Positions 8,223 through 18,083 of a stretch of DNA of 56,579 nucleotides are shown here, one piece after another. The stretch covers positions 1-56,579 of the forward strand of contig CAOJJB010000012.1 in assembly GCA_948436975.1 (NCBI GenBank). The letters run 5' to 3'. The notes under the pieces were generated by a model. That model saw only the letters and a list, made by a program, of their open reading frames with translations, did no database searches and was not told the DNA's origin. The DNA is from an uncultured Clostridium sp. (GTDB lineage Bacteria > Bacillota > Clostridia > TANB77 > CAG-508). Position 1 is the stretch's first letter. Each line of letters begins with the position of its first letter. The translations under genes and the position numbers were made by a program.

Positions 8223-8251
8223 ATTATAACACATAAATTTATTTCTGTCAT
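8223..8251 (-). promoter_or_regulatory. Sigma-A-type promoter of the 7728 gene
   Basis: Minus strand: ATGACA (8251-8246), 17-bp spacer, TATAAT (8228-8223), about 34 bp upstream of the ATG. Confidence 0.65.
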
Positions 8252-8325
8252 TTTTTCTGAACTTATAATTAAATTGCTTATAGTCATTTTATAGTATAAC
8301 TTTCATGTTATTAATCTCTTTTTAC

Positions 8326-8844
8326 TTAAATGCTATTTTTATCTTTTATAATATCTAATCTTATTATAGCAATAATTGTTGAAGTTAATTGAAATACGTT
8401 TCCTATTACCCCCACATATGCTCCAACTATACAATTATAAATTATCCATAAAATTGAACCTACTATATTTATTATTCTATATGATTTTAAATTATTTTGC
8501 CATGTTCCATACCCATATAATACTGATACAAATATTGGTATTAAACTATATATACCGTTAAAGGTAAATATTCCAAATATTAATATTATAATTATATAAA
8601 TCACTAATACTTTAATAGGAATTTTATTTTCCTTTTTTTCATAATAATAATAAATATAATTTTTTATACCACCAATTATATTTGTAACTACTGCTGAAAA
8701 AGCATATAATAAAGTATATTGAATTGCATACAATATATTTGCTAATAATTGAACTATTAATACCTTTTTTTTAGTCTTTTGATGCGGAGATATTCCAAAA
8801 ACAATTATAGCTAGTATTCCAAATATTTGTGATAAAATATTCAT
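8326..8844 (-). CDS. YgjV-family inner membrane protein
   Basis: 172 aa with five or six predicted membrane helices. The order of short hydrophobic segments, the opening QIFGILAIIVFGIS, and the LIVQLLANILYAIQYTLLYAFSA segment match the YgjV family. Function unknown in the family. GAGGAAG precedes ATG. It follows the broken ABC gene by 36 bp. Confidence 0.7.
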   Translation of the reverse strand: MNILSQIFGILAIIVFGISPHQKTKKKVLIVQLLANILYAIQYTLLYAFSAVVTNIIGGIKNYIYYYYEKKENKIPIKVLVIYIIIILIFGIFTFNGIYSLIPIFVSVLYGYGTWQNNLKSYRIINIVGSILWIIYNCIVGAYVGVIGNVFQLTSTIIAIIRLDIIKDKNSI

Positions 8845-8880
8845 TTTTCTTCCTCGCTTTATAAATTTTTATATAGTCTT

Positions 8881-10569
8881 TTAGGTATTAACTAAATTAT
8901 AATATTCTCCTTGTTTTTGTATAAGTTCTGTATGAGAACCTTGTTCAATTATTTTACCATTTTTCATAAGTAATATTTTATTACAATTTTTTATAGTCGA
9001 AAGTCTATGTGCTATAATAAAACTTATTCTTCCTTTTGTTATTTCTTCTATTGCTTTTCTAATTAACATTTCTGACTTATATGACAAAGAAGCTGTTGCC
9101 TCATCTAATATTATAATTTCAGGATCATCTATCATTATTCTACTAAAATTTAATAATTGTTTCTCACCTGTTGAAAAAACATCTGTATCATTTGATATCC
9201 TAGTTTCATAACCATCTTTTAACGACACTATTTTTTCATGTAAATGTAATTTTTTACATATATCTATAATTTTTTCTTTTTTAATGTCCTTATTAGCATA
9301 ATTTATGTTTTCTAAAATAGTCCCATCAAATATTACAACTTTTTGCATAATATAACCAATTTTATTTCTTAAACTTTTTATTGAATATTCTCTATAATCT
9401 TTACCATTAACTTTAATTTCTCCATCTTGTAAATCATAAAACCTACATATAAGATTTACTAAACTTGTTTTTCCACTTCCAGTTCTTCCTATTAATGCTA
9501 TACTTTCATTTCTGTTTACTTCTAAAGATATATCATTTAATATAGTTTGGTTTCCAATATATGAAAACTTTATATTTTTAAATTCTATATTACTAACTGC
9601 TTGTAATTCTTTACCAGTTTGAATATCTTCTTCTTCTTTTTTTAAAATATTTTCAATTTTTCCATATGCAATTTTACATATATTTCTAATCTGAAAACCT
9701 TCTATAAACCATTTAGCATATACCTCTGGTTGATCAATATATCTAGCTAATATAATTAGTGAACCATATGAAAGTATCCCTTTTTCAACACTTATACTAC
9801 CTATCAATATATTTACAATTCCTACAAAAGATATTATAAAATCATATAAACAAGTATAAATTCTAATGTTTCTCTCTAATTTGTTTACTGCTTTTTCGTA
9901 ACCTGTGATTAATAATTTTATTTCTCGCATTCTTTGATGTTCTACTTCAAGTGCTTTAATAGTTTGATAACCTTGCACTTGTTCATTTGACCAATTGAGT
10001 ATTTTAGCATTTGCTTCTCTTTTTAAATTAATATATTTTACAGATTTTTTATTTAATAAAAATGTTATAAAAAAACCAATTATGTATATAAAAAAGGTTG
10101 CAGTTACAATTGGAATATTTAAATACATTAATACTCCTAATGTTCCAATTAGTCTAATCATTCCTCCAAAATATGATCTACATATTCCCCAAGTATAATA
10201 TCTTGAAACTTCTTTTATATCATTTATTATTGCTTCTAATATTTCGCCTACATGAATTTTATCCATTTCATTTTATTTTAACTTTTGTAACTTTATAAAT
10301 ACTTTTTCTCTATAATCTGCTTGTATTTCTTTTTCTAAAGCATTCTGATTAATATCTTCAAATAGTGTAGCTGCTCTTCTTAAAATATTAACTCCAAAAT
10401 ATATAATTCCTAATTTTATTATTAAATTAATATTTTTAGTTGGAATAGCATATTCTATCATTATAATCATAAAAGTTATAAATGCAATTACCATTATTCC
10501 TGTAGCAATTCTTCCTAAAGTAGTATTTAATGCTTTCTTTTTGTATTTATTTTTTATTTCTTCTAACAT
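8881..10569 (-). pseudogene. ABC exporter half-transporter (catalytic-site partner) with in-frame TAA
   Basis: Two consecutive frames (10569-10273, 98 aa; 10266-8881, 461 aa) are in the same reading frame, separated only by TAA (10275-10273) and six bases. Together they make a normal roughly 560-aa half-transporter: membrane domain to about residue 320, then Walker A IGRTGSGKTS, the Q-loop region, a non-canonical signature FSTGEKQLLNFS, Walker B IIILDEATASL with the catalytic Glu, and H-loop IIAHRLST. The stop falls in the cytoplasmic loop where KLQKLK-x-NEMDKIHVGEI should be continuous. Reinitiation at ATG 10266 lacks a good ribosome binding site. Start overlaps the upstream partner's stop (TAATG). 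Confidence 0.82.
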
Positions 10570-12329
10570 TATATTTCCTCTTCTGTTAATACTTTATTTT
10601 TACTAATTTCTATTATTTCTCTATACATATCATTTTGGTTCATTAAATCTTCATGTTTTCCTACTATTACTGTTTTATTGTTTATAAACAAAACTTTATC
10701 GCATTTTTTTACTACTTCTAAGTCATGAGATATTATTATAGTACCTCTTTTTATTGCTATTATATTATTTAAAATATTTAATTTAGTTTTAGTATCTAAT
10801 TTTGATAAAGAATCATCAAAAATAATAAATTTATTGTCAACTAATAAAGTTCTAGCAATAGCAATTCTTTGTTTTTGACCTCCTGAAAGATTATTTCCTC
10901 CATTTCCTATCATATATTCTATATTGCCTTCAAAACTTTTTATGTCATCATATATATCCGCTAATTTACAAGCTTCTATTACTACATTGTTATTTAATAC
11001 TTTGTTTGTAACATTTATATTATTCTTTATTGTATCAGTAAATAAATATGTATCTTGTAATACTACTCCAATATAATTTCTTATACTCTTTTTGCTTACA
11101 TTTTTAATATTATGACTTCCTATAAAAATATCTCCAGTATATTCATAAAAACTAATTAAAGTTTTTGCAATTATTGTTTTTCCTGCTCCATTATCTCCTA
11201 TAATTGCAACGTTTTCTCCTTCATAAATTGTAAAATTTAAATTTTTAAGAATGGTATTTTCATTTATTTTTATACTTACATTTTTAAATACTATATTTCC
11301 AATTAAATCCACATCTAGATTTAATTCTATTTCTTCACGCTTATTCATCAGATTTGAAAGCTTTTTGTAAGCTACTATAAATTCATTTATAGTAGCTAAT
11401 TTTTCTACTGAATTATATGCATATGTAGTTATTTTTGTAGCATAACTAAGCAAAATAGATATTGTAGCTAATGTTAATTCTCCTTTTACTACTAGAATAC
11501 CTCCCCATAACAATATAAATGGTTCTTTAAAATTTCTTAATGAATGAACTAATATTACATATAGGGTTCTTAGTTTTGCACATTTCATATCTTTTTGCTT
11601 ATATTCATTATTCATTTTCACAAATTTATTGATTTCTGTATCTTGTCTATTAAAAATTTTAAGCATTTTAGATTGTTCTACACTTATTGTTGTTTTACTT
11701 ATGACTTCTCTATTCATTTCAACAATATCTTCTACTAATGGTCTTGATACTTTAAAATGCCATATTGATAAAAATACTATTATTGAACATACAACTCCTA
11801 TAAATATTCCTATTGTTATATTTAACTGTAAAGTTTGTATTACTGCAAATATTACTACAAATATTGTATCTAAAAATAAATTTATTTGTGAATTAAAGAA
11901 CTCTGAATATGTTGTTGCATCATTATTTATTCTTTGTATAACATTTGATTTATCAATATTTGTAAATTCCATATACTCTAATTTGGGAATATGTTCTAAT
12001 ACAACTTCTTTTACATTCCTGTTTATTTTTAAATTAAATAGAGTATTCATTTTACTTTTGGTATAATTAACAATAAAAATTATAATATTTATAAAAATTA
12101 ACACTGATACTAAAATTATAATTTTAGATATTTTACTATCTGAATAAAATAAATTCCTTATAAGTTTTGGAATTACTTTTTCATCTCCTAATATAATTCC
12201 ATCTAATGCATATTGTATAAACATTGGTACATATACTAATAATCTAGAGTATATTACACTTAATATAAGTGTTAATACTATATATTTTTTAGTTCCTTTT
12301 AATGTTTTTCTTAAAAAATTATTATTCAT
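10569..12329 (-). CDS. ABC exporter half-transporter (degenerate-site partner)
   Basis: 586 aa: six membrane helices over about residues 1-310, then the ATPase domain with Walker A IGDNGAGKTI, canonical signature NLSGGQKQRIAIAR, Walker B FIIFDDSLSKLD where the catalytic Glu is Asp, and H-loop IISHD. The Glu-to-Asp change here, combined with the STGEKQ signature of the partner, is the TM287/TM288 pattern of one dead and one live ATP site, so the two genes form a heterodimer. Substrate unknown (drug or lipid are typical). AAGGA precedes ATG. Confidence 0.88.
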   Translation of the reverse strand: MNNNFLRKTLKGTKKYIVLTLILSVIYSRLLVYVPMFIQYALDGIILGDEKVIPKLIRNLFYSDSKISKIIILVSVLIFINIIIFIVNYTKSKMNTLFNLKINRNVKEVVLEHIPKLEYMEFTNIDKSNVIQRINNDATTYSEFFNSQINLFLDTIFVVIFAVIQTLQLNITIGIFIGVVCSIIVFLSIWHFKVSRPLVEDIVEMNREVISKTTISVEQSKMLKIFNRQDTEINKFVKMNNEYKQKDMKCAKLRTLYVILVHSLRNFKEPFILLWGGILVVKGELTLATISILLSYATKITTYAYNSVEKLATINEFIVAYKKLSNLMNKREEIELNLDVDLIGNIVFKNVSIKINENTILKNLNFTIYEGENVAIIGDNGAGKTIIAKTLISFYEYTGDIFIGSHNIKNVSKKSIRNYIGVVLQDTYLFTDTIKNNINVTNKVLNNNVVIEACKLADIYDDIKSFEGNIEYMIGNGGNNLSGGQKQRIAIARTLLVDNKFIIFDDSLSKLDTKTKLNILNNIIAIKRGTIIISHDLEVVKKCDKVLFINNKTVIVGKHEDLMNQNDMYREIIEISKNKVLTEEEI

Positions 12330-12364
12330 TTTATATTCCTTTATCTATTGTATATATGCTATAT

Positions 12365-13021
12365 TTATTCTACTTCAATACTTTCATCGTTTTCCAATAC
12401 TTCATATTCAATTTCATACTTATTAAACATTTCTTCTAAATATTTAAAATCTAGTGGAAATGATGGATTATCCATATGAACTGGTATTGTTAATACTGCT
12501 CCTATTTCTTTTGCATATAATGCTGCTTCAAATGCTGACATTGTTAATCCATGTCCTGTTACTGGAATACATAATATATTGGCTTTATATTCATTTTCAA
12601 AACAAATTGTATCACTTGTTGAATATAATCTATTTTCTCCATCATCAACAATAAAACCTATATTTTCATTTATTTTTTTATCACCTTTTAATAATGGTTG
12701 ATATCCATGTATTGCATGCACTACTTCTATTTTTACTTTTCCTACTTCTAATATATCATTTTCTTTTACTATATTTATTTTTAGACTTTTATTGGCTTCT
12801 TGTACTTCTTGTGTTGAATATATTTTTATATTACTATTTATTTTTTCTAATATTTCTGTATTACAATGGTCTGGATGTTTATGTGTTATTAGTATTACAT
12901 CTACATTATTCCATATGTTAAAATATTCTTCTTTATATTTTAATTTTCCTGGGTCTATTAATATTTTTTTATCTTTTGTTTCAATTAATAAACATGATTG
13001 TGGAAATTTGGTAATCTTCAT
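12365..13021 (-). CDS. MBL-fold metal-dependent hydrolase (UlaG-like)
   Basis: 218 aa. ILITHKHPDHCN is the HxHxDH metal motif; VVHAIHGYQPL, STSDTICFE and the C-terminal IPVHMDNPSF supply the further His/Asp ligands. The compact form without extra domains fits the UlaG-like group. ATG at 13021 has AAAGGTG upstream; a longer frame from a GTG overlapping that site is unlikely. Substrate unknown. Confidence 0.8.
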   Translation of the reverse strand: MKITKFPQSCLLIETKDKKILIDPGKLKYKEEYFNIWNNVDVILITHKHPDHCNTEILEKINSNIKIYSTQEVQEANKSLKINIVKENDILEVGKVKIEVVHAIHGYQPLLKGDKKINENIGFIVDDGENRLYSTSDTICFENEYKANILCIPVTGHGLTMSAFEAALYAKEIGAVLTIPVHMDNPSFPLDFKYLEEMFNKYEIEYEVLENDESIEVE

Positions 13022-13068
13022 ATTTTCATACACCTTTCTTAATAAGATTTTATTGTTATACTTTTAAA

Positions 13069-14355
13069 TTACGGTAAATATGGTATTGGATTTACAGGTT
13101 TTCCATTTATAAGAACTTCAAAGTGTAAATGTGTTCCTGTTGAATTTCCTGTACTTCCTACTGTACCTAATACTTGCCCTTGTGATACTTCTTGTCCTTC
13201 TACTACTTTTCTTGAGTTTTCAAGCATATGTGCATAAAGGGTCATTGTTCCATCATGATGATTTACTACTACATATTCTCCATAACTTCTATATGTACCA
13301 TTACTATTCTTTTTTGCTGTTGATATTACAACTGTTCCTGATTTTACTGCAACTACATTTTTTCCTACTACATTTCTGTTTACATCTACACCTGTATGTC
13401 CTTTGTATGAAGGATATACTAATTTGTTAATATTAGCTTTTGAACATCCTTGTACTGGAAAAATATATCCCCCTGAATTAGATGTAGAATTATTACTAGA
13501 ATTTGAATTATCTTCTTTTGATGAATCTGACTCAGTTGTGGTTGAGTCAGATGGTTTTTGTGTAGGTTTATTTGAATCGTTTTTATTAGAATTAGATGAA
13601 TTATTTTTTTCAGAATTCTTTTTTGCTTCTTGGGCAGCTATTGCTGCTAATTTACTTTGAATCTCTTTTCTATCTTCTTCCATTTCTTCTAATTTTTCAT
13701 TTAATTCTGATTCTTCTGCTGATAGATTAGATGCTACTGTTTTTTTCTGACTTACTGCTGAACTTAAAGAACTCTTTTTTCCTTCTAATTCTTTTTTTGA
13801 ACTTTCTACTTCTTCTTTTGAGTTTTCTAGTGATGTTTTTTCATTTTCTATTTGTTTTCTTGTATTATCTATTTTTTGCAATAATTGCTCATCTGCTTCT
13901 GCTAATTGTTCTATTAAATAATATTTTGATATAAAATCTGTTAAACTTTCTGAAGATAATAACATATCCATATATGATACTGTTCCTGTTTCATATAATG
14001 CTACTAGTCTTTTTTCTAATAGTTCTTTTTGTGCAGCATATTTTCCTTCTTGTTCTGCTATATTTGTTTGTTTATTTCCTATTTCTGTATTTAAGTTATT
14101 TATTTTAGATTGAATGTCTTTTATTTCACCTTCATATGTTGATATTTCTGCATTTAAGTCATTTATTTGATTTAATGTATCTGTCATTTTTCCATGTACA
14201 TTATCTATTTCTGTTTCTGTTTCTTTTATTTGTTCATCTATGTTTTTTTGTTGTTTGTTAAGTTCTGATGATGTTGCTGCATATGAAAAAACTATTGCAT
14301 TTAAAATTACTACTATTACTATAATACTTATTAATATTACTTTTTTTAATTTCAT
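13069..14355 (-). CDS. M23 (LytM) peptidoglycan peptidase with N-terminal coiled coil
   Basis: 428 aa. A signal anchor spans residues 5-27, followed by a long coiled coil (about 30-110 and 140-250), a Ser/Asn/Lys-rich flexible linker (about 250-300), and a C-terminal LytM domain with HTGVDVN (Zn ligands His and Asp) and HLHFEVLING (HxH). This is the EnvC/CwlO-like layout of secreted murein hydrolases or amidase activators; the ligands are present, so it can be catalytic. Acts outside the membrane in wall remodelling or sporulation. GGAGGA precedes ATG. Confidence 0.87.
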   Translation of the reverse strand: MKLKKVILISIIVIVVILNAIVFSYAATSSELNKQQKNIDEQIKETETEIDNVHGKMTDTLNQINDLNAEISTYEGEIKDIQSKINNLNTEIGNKQTNIAEQEGKYAAQKELLEKRLVALYETGTVSYMDMLLSSESLTDFISKYYLIEQLAEADEQLLQKIDNTRKQIENEKTSLENSKEEVESSKKELEGKKSSLSSAVSQKKTVASNLSAEESELNEKLEEMEEDRKEIQSKLAAIAAQEAKKNSEKNNSSNSNKNDSNKPTQKPSDSTTTESDSSKEDNSNSSNNSTSNSGGYIFPVQGCSKANINKLVYPSYKGHTGVDVNRNVVGKNVVAVKSGTVVISTAKKNSNGTYRSYGEYVVVNHHDGTMTLYAHMLENSRKVVEGQEVSQGQVLGTVGSTGNSTGTHLHFEVLINGKPVNPIPYLP

Positions 14356-14436
14356 TTTATCCTCCGTTTTTTTATTATATTTTTCTCATTTGCTAATTTT
14401 TGCACATTTATTTTACGAACATTTGTATTTTATCAT

Positions 14437-14459
14437 AATATTGCTTTTTAAGCAATATT
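14437..14459. terminator. 10-bp hairpin between splB and the M23 gene
   Basis: 14437-14446 pairs with 14450-14459; the T-run is on the plus-strand side. It lies in the 166-bp gap downstream of the splB stop and upstream of the M23 gene. Orientation does not clearly match either gene. Confidence 0.35.
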
Positions 14460-14521
14460 TTTGTCATAAATATAACAAAATTGTAACATTAATACAAATT
14501 TGTCATTATTTATAACCCCTT

Positions 14522-15520
14522 TTAAACTATATATACAATTTCATTTTTGGGAAAATATTTGTTTAAAGTATTTCTAAAAAATTCTTCTCCTTCTTGTCTT
14601 ATAAAATTTTTATACATATATTTTCCTCTACCTCTTCCTGTCATTAATTCTTGATTATATAAGTTAATTGCATTTGGAAAAGTTTCTTGATTAATCATAC
14701 GATGCACATAACTATATGTCATAAAAATTATTTCAAAAAACACATCTTTTTTTACATCTTCTGATAAATTTTCATATAAATATTTAATTAATTCTTCATA
14801 TTCTTTTTTCCAACCATCAATTATTACTACTGGTGCAATTAGAATTCCTACTTTATATCCTGCTTTTTTCAATTTATTTATTGCTATTATTCTTTCTTTT
14901 AATCTTGATGTTCCAAATTCAATTTTATTAATTATTATTTCTGGGTTTACACTCATTCTAATTATTATTCTATTATTATGTTCTATATTGCATATTGAAT
15001 CTACCATATCAAATTTTGTTGGAAAAGTTAAATATCCTTTATTTGTATTACTAAATTCTTTTATAGTCCATTCTAAATTTCCTGTTATAGTATTTTCAAG
15101 TATTAAATCACTATTACTTCCTATTTCAAAAGTTAGTTCTTTTTCTGCTTGATTTGCAACTTTTTTTATTTTTTCTAGCATTTGTTCTCTATTTACAAAA
15201 AGTCTTAAATATGCACATTTATTGTAATTACAAACCAAATAACAATATAAGCACATTGCTGTACATCCTGAAGATGTATATGGTACTAGATAATCAGATA
15301 CTTTATGATTTTCAACAAATTTATGTGTTTTTCTAACTCCTATAATTAGATTTCTTTTCATTTTTGGAAATTCAGAATTCTGTTTTTTTCTCATTTCTTC
15401 AATATTGTTATGGCTATCAATTATAACTTTAGGAATATTGTTATATTTTTCTAATAACTCTTTACCTAATTTATAATTTTCTATTTCTTTTTCATAATAA
15501 ATACTATCTGGTATAAACAT
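14522..15520 (-). CDS. splB: Spore photoproduct lyase (radical SAM)
   Basis: 332 aa from ATG 15520, which has GGAGG nine bases upstream; the longer frame from 15550 would contain that ribosome binding site and is rejected. VPYTSSGCTAMCLYCYL holds the CxxxCxxC radical-SAM cluster, followed by CNYNKC. FGTSRLKERI and IAPVVIIDGWKKEY match the core of SplB. It repairs the spore photoproduct (5-thyminyl-5,6-dihydrothymine) in germinating spores. A sporulation marker; usually made in the forespore. Confidence 0.88.
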   Translation of the reverse strand: MFIPDSIYYEKEIENYKLGKELLEKYNNIPKVIIDSHNNIEEMRKKQNSEFPKMKRNLIIGVRKTHKFVENHKVSDYLVPYTSSGCTAMCLYCYLVCNYNKCAYLRLFVNREQMLEKIKKVANQAEKELTFEIGSNSDLILENTITGNLEWTIKEFSNTNKGYLTFPTKFDMVDSICNIEHNNRIIIRMSVNPEIIINKIEFGTSRLKERIIAINKLKKAGYKVGILIAPVVIIDGWKKEYEELIKYLYENLSEDVKKDVFFEIIFMTYSYVHRMINQETFPNAINLYNQELMTGRGRGKYMYKNFIRQEGEEFFRNTLNKYFPKNEIVYIV

Positions 15521-15569
15521 AATAAAAACCTCCGTTTTTATTTTTACCATAAATACTATTTTTATAATT

Positions 15570-15899
15570 TTATTTTTTAGTTAGACTATAACTTAGTTGT
15601 ATCAATTCTTCTACAAGTTTTTTATCTACATTATCATCTAATATAATTGTATTCCAATGTTCTTTATTCATATGATATGCTGGTATTATGTATTTATAAG
15701 ATTTTCTTAAAAGTTCCGAATATTCTGGATTAGTTTTTACATTAACATATATTGTATTATTTACATCCATTATTAGTACAAACCATTTTTTGTTTTTATT
15801 ATGTTTCATTGCTATAGTAATATTATCTTCTTTAAATGGATAATCTTCAAATACTTTTGGCAATGATAAACAATATTCTACTACTTCTTTTTTATTCAT
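15570..15899 (-). CDS. MmcQ/YjbR-family protein
   Basis: 109 aa, full length for the family. It opens MNKKEVVEYCLSLPKVFEDY, has the conserved WFVLIMDV and YVNVKTNPEYSELL segments, and HMNKEHWNTIILD near the end. The family has a CyaY-like fold and is thought to bind DNA; no pathway is known. AAGGAT precedes ATG; 50 bp upstream of splB, same strand. Confidence 0.8.
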   Translation of the reverse strand: MNKKEVVEYCLSLPKVFEDYPFKEDNITIAMKHNKNKKWFVLIMDVNNTIYVNVKTNPEYSELLRKSYKYIIPAYHMNKEHWNTIILDDNVDKKLVEELIQLSYSLTKK

Positions 15900-15918
15900 T
15901 TTATAATCCTTTATAATA

Positions 15919-16119
15919 TTAATCTATTAAAAAGTCTAGTATATTCATTCCTGCTGATGTTGTACCTTTATATAATTCCGTATATCCACATTTTGTACAT
16001 GTTATTGTAATAAATTTCTTATTTTGTACATCAAATAATTTTGAAAAATTTCCTCCTGTTGCTTGAAATTGATCTTTTTCAAATTCTGTATTTTCACATT
16101 TTATACATTTCCATTCCAT
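15919..16119 (-). CDS. Zn-ribbon protein (Zn_ribbon_13 type)
   Basis: 66 aa. WKCIKCENTEFEKD and ITITCTKCGYTELYKG give two CxxC knuckles of one zinc ribbon, with the family's central ATGGNFSKLFDVQNKKF. Described as nucleic-acid-binding; function unknown. AAGGAG precedes ATG; same strand and close to the YjbR gene. Confidence 0.78.
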   Translation of the reverse strand: MEWKCIKCENTEFEKDQFQATGGNFSKLFDVQNKKFITITCTKCGYTELYKGTTSAGMNILDFLID

Positions 16120-16162
16120 AATTTTTCTCCTTTATATGTATTAAAATTTTATATATTAATAA

Positions 16163-16672
16163 TTATTTATACTTTTTACTTACTATTCCATAAATTTCTT
16201 TAGCACCATTACTTAATTCTTTTTCATCTACTTCTCCAATTTTATATCTTTCATAACCTAAGCATTTATCGGGTTCTGCTATTTTTAACTCCCCATTTTC
16301 TAATTTTCCTTTATATACAAGATATACCCATGCTTGTTTTTTATTATATCTTTCATCAAAAGTTTCTGCATATGTTGCAACAATAAATTCTTCTATATTT
16401 ATATTTGCTTCTGTTCCTACTTCTTCTATTATTTCTCTATTTAATGCTATTCTAAAATTTGTATCACTAGGTTTTACTCTTCCTCCAATCGTTTCTAATT
16501 TTAGTCTTTCATCTCTACACTCCATTCCTCTTCTTTGAAAAATTATTTTATTATCTTTATCAAAAGCATATACAATTACTGCAACTTCATATTCTTGAAA
16601 AATTTCTTTATTACTTTTTATAGTTTTGTGCAATTCTTTCATATCTTTTACTTCATGTGTAAATAACTCCAT
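16163..16672 (-). CDS. NUDIX hydrolase (divergent box)
   Basis: 169 aa. ETIGGRVKPSDTNFRIALNR continuing to EIIEEVG is a Nudix box one residue longer than consensus with the first Glu replaced, while REIIEEVG retains the metal-binding Glu pair. VIVYAFDKDNKIIFQRRG is the first strand. Probably a nucleotide- or ADP-ribose-type pyrophosphatase of unclear substrate. AGGAGG precedes ATG; it follows another NUDIX gene. Confidence 0.72.
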   Translation of the reverse strand: MELFTHEVKDMKELHKTIKSNKEIFQEYEVAVIVYAFDKDNKIIFQRRGMECRDERLKLETIGGRVKPSDTNFRIALNREIIEEVGTEANINIEEFIVATYAETFDERYNKKQAWVYLVYKGKLENGELKIAEPDKCLGYERYKIGEVDEKELSNGAKEIYGIVSKKYK

Positions 16673-16692
16673 TTAATACCTCCTTACTAATA

Positions 16693-17130
16693 TTATAATT
16701 CTTTTAAGTATTTTCTTATGAAATATCTATGATATTCAAAATACATCTTATCAGCTATTTCTTCTGGTTTTATCCATATTAATTCATGATCTTCTTCTAT
16801 TGGATTACAAATTTTTTTATCTATTTTTGCTTTGTAAAAATCCATTATTCCTAATTCATATTTATCCATAAGTTCAAAATAATAATAACATCCTAAATTA
16901 TCTATATATTTAATATCTTTTAAGGAATAACCTATCTCTTCTTTAGTTTCTCTGATTAGTGCTTCTTTCGAATTCTCTCCTTCTTCAATTTTTCCACCAA
17001 TTAGATTATACATATTATATTTTTCTATATATGCAACTGCTATTTCATCTTTTTCATTAAATATTAATCCATAAGACGTTCTTCTTTCTTCATATTCTTT
17101 ATCTTTTAATTTTTCTCCTATATATTCCAT
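16693..17130 (-). CDS. NUDIX hydrolase
   Basis: 145 aa with a perfect Nudix box, GGKIEEGENSKEALIRETKE then EIG (G-x5-E-x7-REUxEExGU). Likely hydrolyses a nucleoside diphosphate derivative in the cytoplasm. It lies 20 bp upstream of the divergent NUDIX gene and 17 bp downstream of the DHH gene, in one operon with them. GGAG and GAAAG precede ATG. Confidence 0.82.
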   Translation of the reverse strand: MEYIGEKLKDKEYEERRTSYGLIFNEKDEIAVAYIEKYNMYNLIGGKIEEGENSKEALIRETKEEIGYSLKDIKYIDNLGCYYYFELMDKYELGIMDFYKAKIDKKICNPIEEDHELIWIKPEEIADKMYFEYHRYFIRKYLKEL

Positions 17131-17147
17131 ATCTTTCTCAATCTCCT

Positions 17148-18062
17148 TTATTTATCTAAAGCCAATTTCATTATTTCTTTTCTAAGCCAAACATTGTTAA
17201 GTATCATTATATCTTTTTCAAATTTTTTATTAAATAATTTTTCAATACTTTTCTTATTTTCTAAATTATTTGATATTAGATAACTTTTTCCATCTTCTAA
17301 ACAAATAATATTTAAAACCCATTGTTCTCCTATATTGTTTAGTGTTTTATATATTGTATCTTTCTTTTGTAATATACTATCTTTGTTCCATATTACTAAT
17401 TGAGAAAAAATTGGTGGCAATACATAATCTATATGTTCTATTTTAGTATCATTTTGTATAGCCAATACTAAGTCATTATTTATCTTTAACTGGCATTCTT
17501 TAAAATATTTTTCAGGATAATTTTTAGTATATTTTTCATCACCAATAATTTTTTCCAATTTGTTGTAAGCTATTATATCTCGTTCTGTTGTTACTTTCGC
17601 TTTTAGATTTAATGTATTATCTAAAATGGCTGACATTAATAAAAGTGCTGTATCTTTAGAGATTTTATCAATTAATCCTTCTTTTTCATAAAATTCTAAG
17701 ACTATTGTTGCTACTGCACCTATAAATTCTATTTTAGATTTATCTTTTAATTTATTATTCCAATATTCTTCATATCCTACATGGTGATCTATTATTTCTA
17801 TAACTCTATCTTCTTCTACAAATGTATCAAAGTAATCTTTATTAGACACATCTATTACAACATACTTGTCATTCTCTTTAGGTTCATAGTTATCTAGTTT
17901 AAGAGGCAAATCTAACAAACTAGGTGTTATACTTTCATTTATTTTTGCAGTCGATATAGCTTTTGCTTCTATACCTTTTAAGTTTAATAATTGGGCATAA
18001 GCTATACATCCTGCATAAGCATCTATATCTATATATTTTTTTCCAGATGTTACAATAATCAT
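17148..18062 (-). CDS. DHH-family phosphoesterase
   Basis: 304 aa. IIDHHVGYEEYW is the DHH motif; IDIDAYAGCIAYAQ near the N-terminus and VVIDVSNKD supply the other metal-binding Asp residues, as in family II pyrophosphatase and Orn/NrnA relatives. ATG at 18062 follows GAAGG; the frame from 18080 would include that site. Whether the substrate is pyrophosphate or a nanoRNA cannot be decided: the C-terminal domain is short and diverged. Confidence 0.75.
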   Translation of the reverse strand: MIIVTSGKKYIDIDAYAGCIAYAQLLNLKGIEAKAISTAKINESITPSLLDLPLKLDNYEPKENDKYVVIDVSNKDYFDTFVEEDRVIEIIDHHVGYEEYWNNKLKDKSKIEFIGAVATIVLEFYEKEGLIDKISKDTALLLMSAILDNTLNLKAKVTTERDIIAYNKLEKIIGDEKYTKNYPEKYFKECQLKINNDLVLAIQNDTKIEHIDYVLPPIFSQLVIWNKDSILQKKDTIYKTLNNIGEQWVLNIICLEDGKSYLISNNLENKKSIEKLFNKKFEKDIMILNNVWLRKEIMKLALDK

Positions 18063-18083
18063 TTTAATACCTTCTTTCATTTA

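Noticed and set aside
6614-10569. Recoding of a stop codon (TAG or TGA read as Trp)
   Set aside because: All three stop codons occur as lesions, intact genes use TGG for Trp, and all three stops end normal genes. Mutation or sequence error is simpler.
12454-12921. Leu/His/Tyr-rich plus-strand frames opposite the MBL gene
   Set aside because: Typical low-complexity shadows of AT-rich minus-strand genes; the minus frame has full MBL motifs.
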